From NCBI GenBank assembly GCA_034436375.1, contig DAOTVS010000183.1:1-16627 (forward strand): a stretch of 16,627 bases of DNA, in the 5' to 3' direction. A program made the translations under genes and the position numbers. This document shows, piece after piece, positions 6,865-12,364 of this stretch. The notes beneath the pieces were generated by a model. It searched no databases. It saw only the letters and a program-made list of their open reading frames with translations, and was not told the DNA's origin. Positions within the stretch are counted from its first letter, which is position 1. Each line of letters begins with the position of its first letter. The DNA is from DAOTVS01 sp034436375 (lineage in GTDB: Bacteria > Chloroflexota > Anaerolineae > SpSt-313).

Positions 6865-7830
6865 TCACCTCACATAGGCCAGGATATAGACCGCCGTGGT
6901 GCCCAGGTTCACCAGCAGGGTGGCGCCGCAGAGCTTTTCCAGCGTGGTGCGCCGGGTCCAGCGGCCGCGCAATACCAGCCCTACAGCGAGCATGGAGACG
7001 GCAAGCACGGGCAGGTAGAGCCACAGCGCTCGCCCGGGTACGCCGTGGCCCAGAGATGCCAGCATGCCCAGCCAGCTCGCTACGGCGACCGCGGCGTAGA
7101 GCACCGCCGCCCGCCTGCGGCCCAGGCGCACCGTCAGGTTGGCCTTGCCGGCGGCCCGGTCAGCGGGGTAATCGGGGAACTCGTTCAGCAGGATGACATT
7201 GAAGATGGTGAGGCCAATCGGCACGGCCAGCCAGTGGATGACCGGCGCAATACTGCCCACCTGCAGGTAATAGCCCACGGCCACGGGCAGCCAGCCGTAG
7301 CAAAAGACAATCCACAGCTCGCCGAGGCCTTTGCTCACCCAGCGCACCGGGCGCGCGGAATAGAAAAAGCCGCCCAGCAAGCCCACGGCGCAAAAGGGGA
7401 TCGTCCACGGCCCGGTGCCGCAGCCCCGGTAGAGCACCAGGGCCGCTCCCAGCGCCAGGACCACGGCGGCCAGCGAGGCCCACAGGGCCGCCCGCCGGGG
7501 CAAGAGGCCGCGCTGCAGCACGCCGGACCCACCGGAGAAGCGGCTGCGCCCCATCTGGCCGGCGAGTGTGTCTTCCGCATCGTCCCAATACTCCCCGGCG
7601 CAGTAGGTCGCGACCATCACAAGCACCACGCCCAGCGTGCCCCAAAGGGCCACATCCCAGCGCCAGGCCCTCTGCAGCCGCCAGGCCAGCACCAGGCCAA
7701 GGACAAAGGGCAATACGCCCACCGAATGAAAAGGCAGGCGGATCAGGGCCAGCCAGGCCGCAAACTGCTTGCCCAGCCGATACATGTCACCCGCTCGCCC
7801 TGCCTTTGCGCCCTGACGCGTGGGGATCAT
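6865..7830 (-). CDS. UbiA/MenA-like membrane prenyltransferase
   Basis: This is an integral membrane enzyme that would transfer a polyprenyl chain from its diphosphate to an aromatic or similar acceptor. The 321 residues contain about eight or nine hydrophobic spans and the two Asp-rich motifs of the family: EYWDDAED (80-87) and NEFPDYPAD (216-224). The latter is followed by AGKANLTVRLG (227-237), as in MenA-type enzymes. GGSGVLQRGLLPRR (100-113) also matches the MenA style. The acceptor cannot be read from the sequence; dihydroxynaphthoate (menaquinone) is the default, but no other men or mqn gene is in view. The ATG at 7830 has GGTGAGG about 7 nt upstream; an alternative ATG at 7785 would give 306 residues with a weaker site. 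It is the first gene of the three-gene operon. Confidence 0.88.
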   Translation of the reverse strand: MIPTRQGAKAGRAGDMYRLGKQFAAWLALIRLPFHSVGVLPFVLGLVLAWRLQRAWRWDVALWGTLGVVLVMVATYCAGEYWDDAEDTLAGQMGRSRFSGGSGVLQRGLLPRRAALWASLAAVVLALGAALVLYRGCGTGPWTIPFCAVGLLGGFFYSARPVRWVSKGLGELWIVFCYGWLPVAVGYYLQVGSIAPVIHWLAVPIGLTIFNVILLNEFPDYPADRAAGKANLTVRLGRRRAAVLYAAVAVASWLGMLASLGHGVPGRALWLYLPVLAVSMLAVGLVLRGRWTRRTTLEKLCGATLLVNLGTTAVYILAYVR

Positions 7831-8031
7831 TGCCTGCCCTCACCTTTTCTGCTAAGATAGCCCCTGAGGAAAGACCTTCCCCTTGCAGGGAAGCCAGGCA
7901 TCTCGCTTCGCCGCCAGCCGGCAACCTCCAGGTAAGCCGGCTGGTCACGCAGTTTTCAACCCGGCAAACCTCCAAGCTCCAACCCGGATCCGGTATAGGC
8001 GGGTGCCATTCCATGTAGGAGGACCAGCCCT
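7831..8031. other. Structured divergent intergenic region
   Basis: This 201-base spacer separates the UbiA gene (-) from a membrane protein gene (+). It holds a strong hairpin with perfect 9-bp arms, CCAGCCGGC (7914-7922) and GCCGGCTGG (7936-7944), whose loop contains a second 4-bp stem, ACCT/AGGT. It also has the perfect palindrome CCGGATCCGG (7984-7993). Possible -10 boxes are TATCTT on the minus strand near 7855 and TATAGG on the plus strand at 7994-7999, but neither has a good -35 at the right distance. AGGAGG (8017-8022) is the ribosome binding site of the plus-strand gene. Confidence 0.45.
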
Positions 8032-8409
8032 ATGGAGTATACGAAGACTTGTTGGCTCCGGTTGCTCGCGCGAACGGCCGCATTTACCCTGCTCATCGCT
8101 TCGGTGGTGCTCTTGTGGCGAGATAACCGGATCCTCTTCCTCGTCACCTTGGCCGAGTGCCTGGCTGCGCTTGCACTGTGGCATGACCGCTTTGATCTAT
8201 GCTTCTTCCTGATCATCGGCGGGCTGGGCTCTGTGGCAGAGGCAGTCTTTGTACAGGCGGGCGTCTGGCGCTATGCCAACCCCACACTGCTCGGCATACC
8301 CCTCTGGTTCCCCTGCGCGTTCGGCACCACCGGTCTCATAGGCGGGCGCATGGCCCACACCCTCAGCGCCCTGTGGGAGGAACTCAGCCGCACTCAGAGC
8401 CGTTCCTGA
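8032..8409 (+). CDS. Small four-span membrane protein of unknown function
   Basis: I do not recognise a named family with certainty. The 125 residues form about four hydrophobic spans (roughly 12-30, 33-50, 55-76 and 86-106). A likely conserved stretch is GVWRYANP (77-84) followed by LLGIPLWFP (86-94) and a glycine-rich last span, together with an acidic residue in a membrane segment (E70). This G-x-W-x-Y-x-x-P...GIP-x-W-x-P pattern occurs in small uncharacterised membrane proteins. The ATG at 8032 follows AGGAGG with a 9-nt gap. The gene is divergent from the prenyl-lipid operon and convergent with the GH3 gene. A T-rich run (8410-8430) follows the stop codon, preceded only by a weak GGAAC/GTTCC stem, so termination there is possible but not clear. 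Confidence 0.75.
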   Translation: MEYTKTCWLRLLARTAAFTLLIASVVLLWRDNRILFLVTLAECLAALALWHDRFDLCFFLIIGGLGSVAEAVFVQAGVWRYANPTLLGIPLWFPCAFGTTGLIGGRMAHTLSALWEELSRTQSRS

Positions 8410-8433
8410 TTTGTGCTTTTTTTGTCTTTGTGG

Positions 8434-11217
8434 TCAAGAGATCCTGCTCAAGCGAACGTCATTCCCAGATCTGTAGGTCCCCTCCGCGTCGCTGAACTGG
8501 CTCGTGGCCGTCAGCCTGAAGCTCGCCCGGGCGCGGATATCCTGGGTCGAGGCGCCCACCAGCACCTCGAACTCCCCCGCCTCGGCAACCCAGGCCTGGG
8601 CCTTGTCGTCGTAAAAGGCCAGCGCCGCGCGGTCGAGCGTCAGAGTGACTGTCTTGCTCTCGCCGGGCTCCAGGGCCACCTTGGCGAACGCCTTCAGCTC
8701 CTTCTCGGGGCGCTGCAGCGAGGACTGGACGTCGCGGACGTAGAGCTGCACCACCTCTTTGCCGGCGCGGCGACCGGTGTTGGTGACATCGACCGCCACC
8801 TGCAGGGTGTCCTCCGGGCCGATCTCGGGCGCGCTGAGGCGCAGCGGGCTATAGCCAAAGGTGGTGTAGGAGAGGCCAAAGCCAAAGGGGAACAGCGGCG
8901 CGATCTTTTTCCGCTCATAGTATCGGTAGCCGACGAACAGCCCCTCGCCATAGTTGACGTGCCCATTTTCCCCAGGATAGTTGAGGTAGGCCGGGTTATC
9001 CTCCAGGCGCGCGGGGAAGGTCTGGGGCAACCGGCCGGAGGGGTTCGTATCGCCCCAGAGCACATCGGCAATGGCGTGGCCGCACTCTTGCCCGGGGAAC
9101 CAGATCTGCACCACGGCGGCCACCCGGTCCAGCCAGGGCATGGCGACCGGCGAGCCGGTGTTGAGCACCACCACCGTGCGCGGGTTAGCGGCCGTCACAC
9201 GCTCGATCAGCGCGTTCTGTGCGCCGGGCAGGTCCATATCCGGCCGGTCGAACCCTTCCGACTCCCACTCGTCATTCGAGCCCACAAACACGAGCGCCAA
9301 GTCCGACTCGGCCGCTGCCCGGGCAGCGCTTGCCAGCATCTGCTCCGGGTCCGTCTTGAGTGCAAACCCGATGCGGAGGGCGGCGATGGGCACCATCAGG
9401 GGCCGGGTGCGGAATTCGGCTGTCAGGAGGTACTCCCGCCCGGCCGTCAGGTTGATGCGGGCTTTCTCCTCATCTGTACCCATGCCGAAATAGGTTGAGC
9501 CGGGCGCGGGGTCCTCCCAGAGGTCAATCAGCGCCTTGCCATCCAACAACAGGCGGCTGCAGCCGGCGCTGGCCAGGCTGAGCACATAAGCGCCCGTCTC
9601 TTGCGGCCTGATGCGGGTGCTGATGCGCGCCGAGAAACGGCCCGGGTTCACCCCCGCGCCGACCTCACCGAACCAGCGCCACTCGGAATGGTCCGACCAC
9701 CGGCTCAGCACCGGCGCCCCGGCCAGCTCGCGGTTGTCAAAGAACTCAAGCCTCCATTCCCCCTGCGCCAGGAGGGCGCTATCCACCAGCGGCACCATCC
9801 TGGCGATGGTGCAGCCCGGCTCGTAGCGCACTGTGGTACTCTCCCCGACACGCGCGGTGATGGCGTCCCACGGTGTGACCACATAGTGAGGCGTCACCCC
9901 GGCGCTGCCGCCGCCCTGCGTGCTGGGCGTCTTGACGTTCGGCCCGATGAGCGCCAGCGTCTTCAGCGCGGCCGCTGGCAGGGGCAGCAGATCGCCCCGG
10001 TTCTTCAGCAACACGATCCCCTCGGCAGCCGCCTGGCGCGCCACGGCGCGATGCTCCGGGCGGTCCACGGCCTGCTCCGGCGCGTCCTGCGGGTTGTCGA
10101 GGCGGCCGGTCCGCTCCATCAGGACCAGCAGGCGGCGCACGCTCTCAGCGATCGTCGCCTCCTGCACCTGGCCACCGGCGACCGCCTGCAACAGCTTCTC
10201 GCCGCGCCACCTCGTCGGGCCGGGCATTTCCAGGTCCAGGCCCGCGTTCACCGCCTCTGCCGTGCTGTAGGTGCCCGTCCAGTCCGACATGACCAGCCCG
10301 TCAAAGCCCCACTCGCCGCGCAGGATCTCCGTCAGCAGGCGGGGGTTCTCGCTGGCATAGGTACCGTTCACCCGGTTGTAGGACGACATCACCGCCCAGG
10401 CATGCGCCTCCTGCACGGCCGCCTTGAAGGGCGCCAGGTAGATCTCACGCAGGGGCCGCTCGCGCACGTCCGAGCTGATGCTGTTGCGCTCAAATTCCGA
10501 GTCGTTGCAGACGTAATGCTTCACGCAGGCGCTCACCCCCCGGCTCTGTAGCCCGTTGATATAGGCCACCGCCATGCGGGCCACCAGGTAGGGATCCTCG
10601 GAGTAATTCTCGAAATTGCGGCCGTTCAAGGGCGATCGGTCGATATTGATTGTGGGCGCCAGCAGCACCTGCGCCCCCTTGGTCTGGGCCTCTTCTGCCA
10701 GCGCTGCGCCGACCTGCTGCACCAGCTCGGTGTTCCACGTCGAGGCCAGGGCAATCCCCGAGGGGAAATTGGCCGAGGTCAGCCCCCCTGCGCCGGGCAT
10801 CGCGCCGCCGCGTGCGCCGCTGGGGCCATCGGTCACCTTGAGCGCGGGGATGCCGAGCCGCTCGATGGGCGGCGTCGTCCACAGCGTGGCACCGGCCAAC
10901 AGCGAGACCTTCTCCTCCAGCGTCAGTTGGCTGAGCAGGCGCTCCACTCGGGCCGAGCCGGCGCGCCCGGGCGCCGCAGGGCTGCCGGGGTCGGCTCCTT
11001 TGTCCGCTCCGATGGCACGCAGGTCGGCGTCGAGCGCCGCGAGCACCTCCGGGGTCAACACGTCCGGCGCATAGCCGGCCACTGTCCGCAAAGGGAAGCC
11101 CTTGCCCATGCTCAATTGCGGGTAACTGGTCAAACCGGGAACATGGCGGTCGAGAATAGCTCTGGCCTGCGCATTGGCCAGCAGGTCGCCGAGGGCCGAA
11201 TCGACAGAGAGGGTCAT
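8434..11217 (-). CDS. GH3 beta-glucosidase with PA14 insert
   Basis: This glycoside hydrolase family 3 enzyme probably releases glucose (or xylose) from the non-reducing end of beta-linked oligosaccharides by a retaining mechanism. The 927 residues hold an extra helical module (1-68, with HVPGLTSYPQLSMGKG), a short Gly/Pro linker, a TIM-barrel domain (about 90-370) with KHY (233-235) and the nucleophile D312 in VMSDW, an alpha/beta sandwich interrupted by a PA14 domain (about 485-615), the likely acid/base glutamate in EWESEGFDR (650-658), and a C-terminal fibronectin III-like domain (about 815-890). The layout matches the Kluyveromyces marxianus BglI type. No signal peptide is seen, so it should act in the cytoplasm on imported oligosaccharides or glycosides, although no transporter lies nearby. 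AGGTGG precedes the ATG. The gene has its own promoter 42 nt upstream. Confidence 0.93.
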   Translation of the reverse strand: MTLSVDSALGDLLANAQARAILDRHVPGLTSYPQLSMGKGFPLRTVAGYAPDVLTPEVLAALDADLRAIGADKGADPGSPAAPGRAGSARVERLLSQLTLEEKVSLLAGATLWTTPPIERLGIPALKVTDGPSGARGGAMPGAGGLTSANFPSGIALASTWNTELVQQVGAALAEEAQTKGAQVLLAPTINIDRSPLNGRNFENYSEDPYLVARMAVAYINGLQSRGVSACVKHYVCNDSEFERNSISSDVRERPLREIYLAPFKAAVQEAHAWAVMSSYNRVNGTYASENPRLLTEILRGEWGFDGLVMSDWTGTYSTAEAVNAGLDLEMPGPTRWRGEKLLQAVAGGQVQEATIAESVRRLLVLMERTGRLDNPQDAPEQAVDRPEHRAVARQAAAEGIVLLKNRGDLLPLPAAALKTLALIGPNVKTPSTQGGGSAGVTPHYVVTPWDAITARVGESTTVRYEPGCTIARMVPLVDSALLAQGEWRLEFFDNRELAGAPVLSRWSDHSEWRWFGEVGAGVNPGRFSARISTRIRPQETGAYVLSLASAGCSRLLLDGKALIDLWEDPAPGSTYFGMGTDEEKARINLTAGREYLLTAEFRTRPLMVPIAALRIGFALKTDPEQMLASAARAAAESDLALVFVGSNDEWESEGFDRPDMDLPGAQNALIERVTAANPRTVVVLNTGSPVAMPWLDRVAAVVQIWFPGQECGHAIADVLWGDTNPSGRLPQTFPARLEDNPAYLNYPGENGHVNYGEGLFVGYRYYERKKIAPLFPFGFGLSYTTFGYSPLRLSAPEIGPEDTLQVAVDVTNTGRRAGKEVVQLYVRDVQSSLQRPEKELKAFAKVALEPGESKTVTLTLDRAALAFYDDKAQAWVAEAGEFEVLVGASTQDIRARASFRLTATSQFSDAEGTYRSGNDVRLSRIS

Positions 11218-11258
11218 TTCCCACCTACCTGTTGAGGGGAATCCACGCCAATAACTTG

Positions 11259-11283
11259 ATTATACCACTGAAGGAGGCGTCAA
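11259..11283 (-). promoter_or_regulatory. Extended -10 promoter of the GH3 gene
   Basis: On the minus strand TGGTATAAT (11267-11259) gives a perfect -10 box with TGn extension, 42 nt from the start codon. TTGACG lies upstream (11283-11278) but only 13 nt away, too close for a standard -35, so recognition probably relies on the extended -10. Confidence 0.65.
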
Positions 11284-11525
11284 GCTATGGTCCCTTTGGC
11301 CAGCCCGTGTTGATCGATGACGGTCTGGAGGGCGCGGTGCTGAGTGTGGACTATGGGCTAAATTTCAGAGCTACATGAGCTCAAGGAGAGTATGAAGTAC
11401 GCCCTGGTGGGCTTACTGGAGGCGCCGGTGAAACCAAACCCGTTTCCACCGCTTTTTTCCACGCCACCAGCGCCAAGAACGCCAGGTCTACAGTGCTACG
11501 GGCGGCAGGCCGCCCCGAGGCAAAC
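11284..11525. other. Spacer between GH3 promoter and tRNA terminator
   Basis: I see no convincing gene. One plus-strand frame stays open from about 11232 to the TGA at 11376-11378 and reads YGPFGQPVLIDDG and AVLSVDYGLNF. It could be a gene scrap but matches nothing I know. A second plus-strand frame begins at 11392 after AAGGAG (MKYALVGLLEAPVKP) but runs on through the terminator and the tRNA, so it is probably chance. Confidence 0.35.
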
Positions 11526-11572
11526 AAAAAGCACCGTCCTCTCACCTGCAGTGAGAGAGGCCAGCGCTTTTT
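11526..11572. terminator. Bidirectional intrinsic terminator after tRNA-Arg
   Basis: AAAAAGC (11526-11532) and GCTTTTT (11666-equivalent arm at 11566-11572) bracket an inner perfect 7-bp stem, CTCTCAC (11539-11545) with GTGAGAG (11551-11557). Read on the minus strand it ends in TTTTTGTTTG directly downstream of the tRNA, the classic form. On the plus strand it ends in TTTTTAT. Confidence 0.85.
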
Positions 11573-11588
11573 ATGCGACACTCAGTGC

Positions 11589-11665
11589 TGGTGCCCCTGG
11601 AGGGATTTGAACCCCCGACGACAGGGCTTAGGACGCCCTCGCTCTGTCCACTGAGCTACAGGGGC
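11589..11665 (-). tRNA. tRNA-Arg, anticodon CCU
   Basis: The full cloverleaf is visible on the minus strand. The acceptor stem GCCCCTG/CAGGGGC is perfect over 7 bp, and the D-arm is GCTC/GAGC. The anticodon arm is AGGGC-GTCCTAA-GCCCT with anticodon CCT (plus positions 11632-11630). A short variable loop precedes a T-arm, GGGGG/CCCTC, with loop TTCAAAT. The discriminator base is A, and CCA is encoded (11591-11589). It decodes AGG, a codon little used in the GC-rich genes of this window. Confidence 0.97.
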
Positions 11666-11678
11666 ACAGAAAAGGTCT

Positions 11679-11697
11679 GCAGCAGGGTGCCTGCTGC
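11679..11697 (-). other. Hairpin in the tRNA-Arg precursor leader
   Basis: GCAGCAGG (11679-11686) and CCTGCTGC (11690-11697) form a perfect 8-bp stem with a 3-nt loop. It lies between the predicted start of transcription (about 11698) and the mature 5' end of the tRNA, so it would cap the precursor that RNase P trims. CCTTTTCT follows it on the minus strand. Confidence 0.6.
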
Positions 11698-11704
11698 GAA
11701 TGGG

Positions 11705-11733
11705 AGTCTACCACACGTGGCCCGCTGCGTCAA
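11705..11733 (-). promoter_or_regulatory. Promoter of tRNA-Arg
   Basis: TTGACG (11733-11728) and TAGACT (11710-11705) are separated by 17 nt, with TGG before the -10 box. The start site should fall near 11698, giving a leader of about 33 nt. Confidence 0.8.
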
Positions 11734-11735
11734 CT

Positions 11736-11763
11736 TTGGGGTGCAGCGGGCTTGTGCTATAAT
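11736..11763 (+). promoter_or_regulatory. Promoter of the DUF2294 gene
   Basis: TATAAT (11758-11763) is preceded by TGC (extended -10). The best -35 is TTGGGG (11736-11741) at 16 nt. It is back-to-back with the tRNA promoter: the two -35 boxes are 2 nt apart. Confidence 0.75.
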
Positions 11764-11804
11764 ACACTCTGAGTAGAGACTCGTCATTTGCTCAAGGGAG
11801 AAAC

Positions 11805-12182
11805 ATGCCTGCCATGGTCAGGCGCACCAGGGGTCAAATTGAGGCAGCCATCAGCAAGGCTGTCGTTCAGTTCGAAGTGGAACAGATGGGGCGTGGGCCC
11901 GCCGATGTGCGCACCTATGTGATTGGTGATGCCATCTTTGTACGTCTGAAAGGGATGCTCATGCCCGCCGAGCGCCAGCTGGCAGCGACGGAGGAGGGCA
12001 GGACCCTGCTCAAGGACCTGCGCCGCGAGCTGGTGCAAGCCTCGCGATCTATTCTAGAAGCGATGATCGAGGAGATCACGGGTAGCCGGGTTGTGAACCT
12101 CTTTACCGATATCAGCACCAAGACGGGAGAGCGCATTATCGTCTTGACCATGGCCGACGACGTCAGCAAATGGCTTGCTTGA
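11805..12182 (+). CDS. DUF2294 domain protein
   Basis: A small cytoplasmic protein of 125 residues that matches the DUF2294 family, whose biochemical role is not established. Recognisable stretches are GRGPADVRTY (29-38), VRLKGMLMPAERQL (46-59), the helical TEEGRTLLKDLRREL (62-76) and DISTKTGERIIVLT (102-115). There is no signal peptide, membrane span or metal-binding cysteine set. The length fits the family (about 115-125). AAGGGAG precedes the ATG by 4 nt, and a promoter with a perfect extended -10 lies 40 nt upstream. The TGA stop codon is part of the -35 box of the following pckG promoter, so the two genes are packed but separately transcribed. No terminator lies directly after this gene; readthrough into the pckG leader is likely. 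Confidence 0.85.
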   Translation: MPAMVRRTRGQIEAAISKAVVQFEVEQMGRGPADVRTYVIGDAIFVRLKGMLMPAERQLAATEEGRTLLKDLRRELVQASRSILEAMIEEITGSRVVNLFTDISTKTGERIIVLTMADDVSKWLA

Positions 12183-12207
12183 CAGAGTCAAGCCCCCCTG
12201 CTATTAT
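12179..12207 (+). promoter_or_regulatory. Near-consensus promoter of pckG
   Basis: TTGACA (12179-12184) is a perfect -35, 17 nt from TATTAT (12202-12207), with TGC before the -10. The stop codon of the upstream gene (TGA, 12180-12182) lies within the -35 box. Transcription would start near 12214. Confidence 0.85.
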
Positions 12208-12245
12208 CCATCAGCGATATTGGTAAAGCGTGCCCGGCAGACGGG

Positions 12246-12353
12246 GCGGCCGATAGCCTATGCTGCACAAGTGGCGGTATCGGAGATGGGCCGCATGGTA
12301 GGCCGGCATTCGTCTCGTGACGCGGATCGAGAGACGGATGCCGGTGTTTTATT
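12246..12353 (+). promoter_or_regulatory. Candidate attenuator in the pckG leader
   Basis: Two stems can form in the roughly 150-nt leader. The first pairs CCGATA (12250-12255) with TATCGG (12278-12283) and GCGG (12246-12249) with CCGC (12291-12294). The second pairs CCGGCATTCGTCTC (12303-12316) with GAGACGGATGCCGG (12331-12344), 14 bp with one G-U, and is followed by TGTTTTATT. The second has the form of an intrinsic terminator and ends only about 12 nt before the pckG start codon. It may regulate pckG or simply stop transcripts arriving from the DUF2294 gene. Confidence 0.5.
12260..12301 (+). CDS. Possible 13-residue leader peptide
   Basis: ATG at 12260 opens a frame reading MLHKWRYRRWAAW, ending at TAG (12299-12301) one base before the terminator-like stem. 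It holds three Trp and three Arg codons, as in attenuator leader peptides. No clear Shine-Dalgarno precedes it, and TGG/CGG codons are frequent by chance in GC-rich DNA, so this is speculative. Confidence 0.18.
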   Translation: MLHKWRYRRWAAW

Positions 12354-12364
12354 GCAGGAAACAT

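Noticed and set aside
5298..7196. 632-codon open frame on the plus strand
   Set aside because: It is antisense to the polyprenyl synthase, radical SAM and UbiA genes, all of which have complete motifs. Its composition is Gln/His/Arg/Gly-rich with no recognisable domain.
5595..7830. Heme or bacteriochlorophyll synthesis reading of the UbiA and radical SAM genes
   Set aside because: The UbiA motifs look MenA-like rather than chlorophyll synthase-like, and no tetrapyrrole gene is in the window; left open only as a relationship to test.
7861..8012. SAM-I or c-di-GMP riboswitch look-alike
   Set aside because: Pieces such as GGCAACC, GGCAAACC and GGTGCCATTCC recall these classes, but the required partner elements and stem order are missing, and the downstream gene is not a usual target.
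8413..10551. Long plus-strand open frames opposite the GH3 gene
   Set aside because: They are shadows of the GH3 reading frame, with no motif and no ribosome binding site.
11392..11610. Plus-strand frame beginning MKYALVGLLEAPVKP after AAGGAG
   Set aside because: It has a good ribosome binding site but runs through the terminator and antisense to the tRNA; the coding content after the first 15 codons is implausible.
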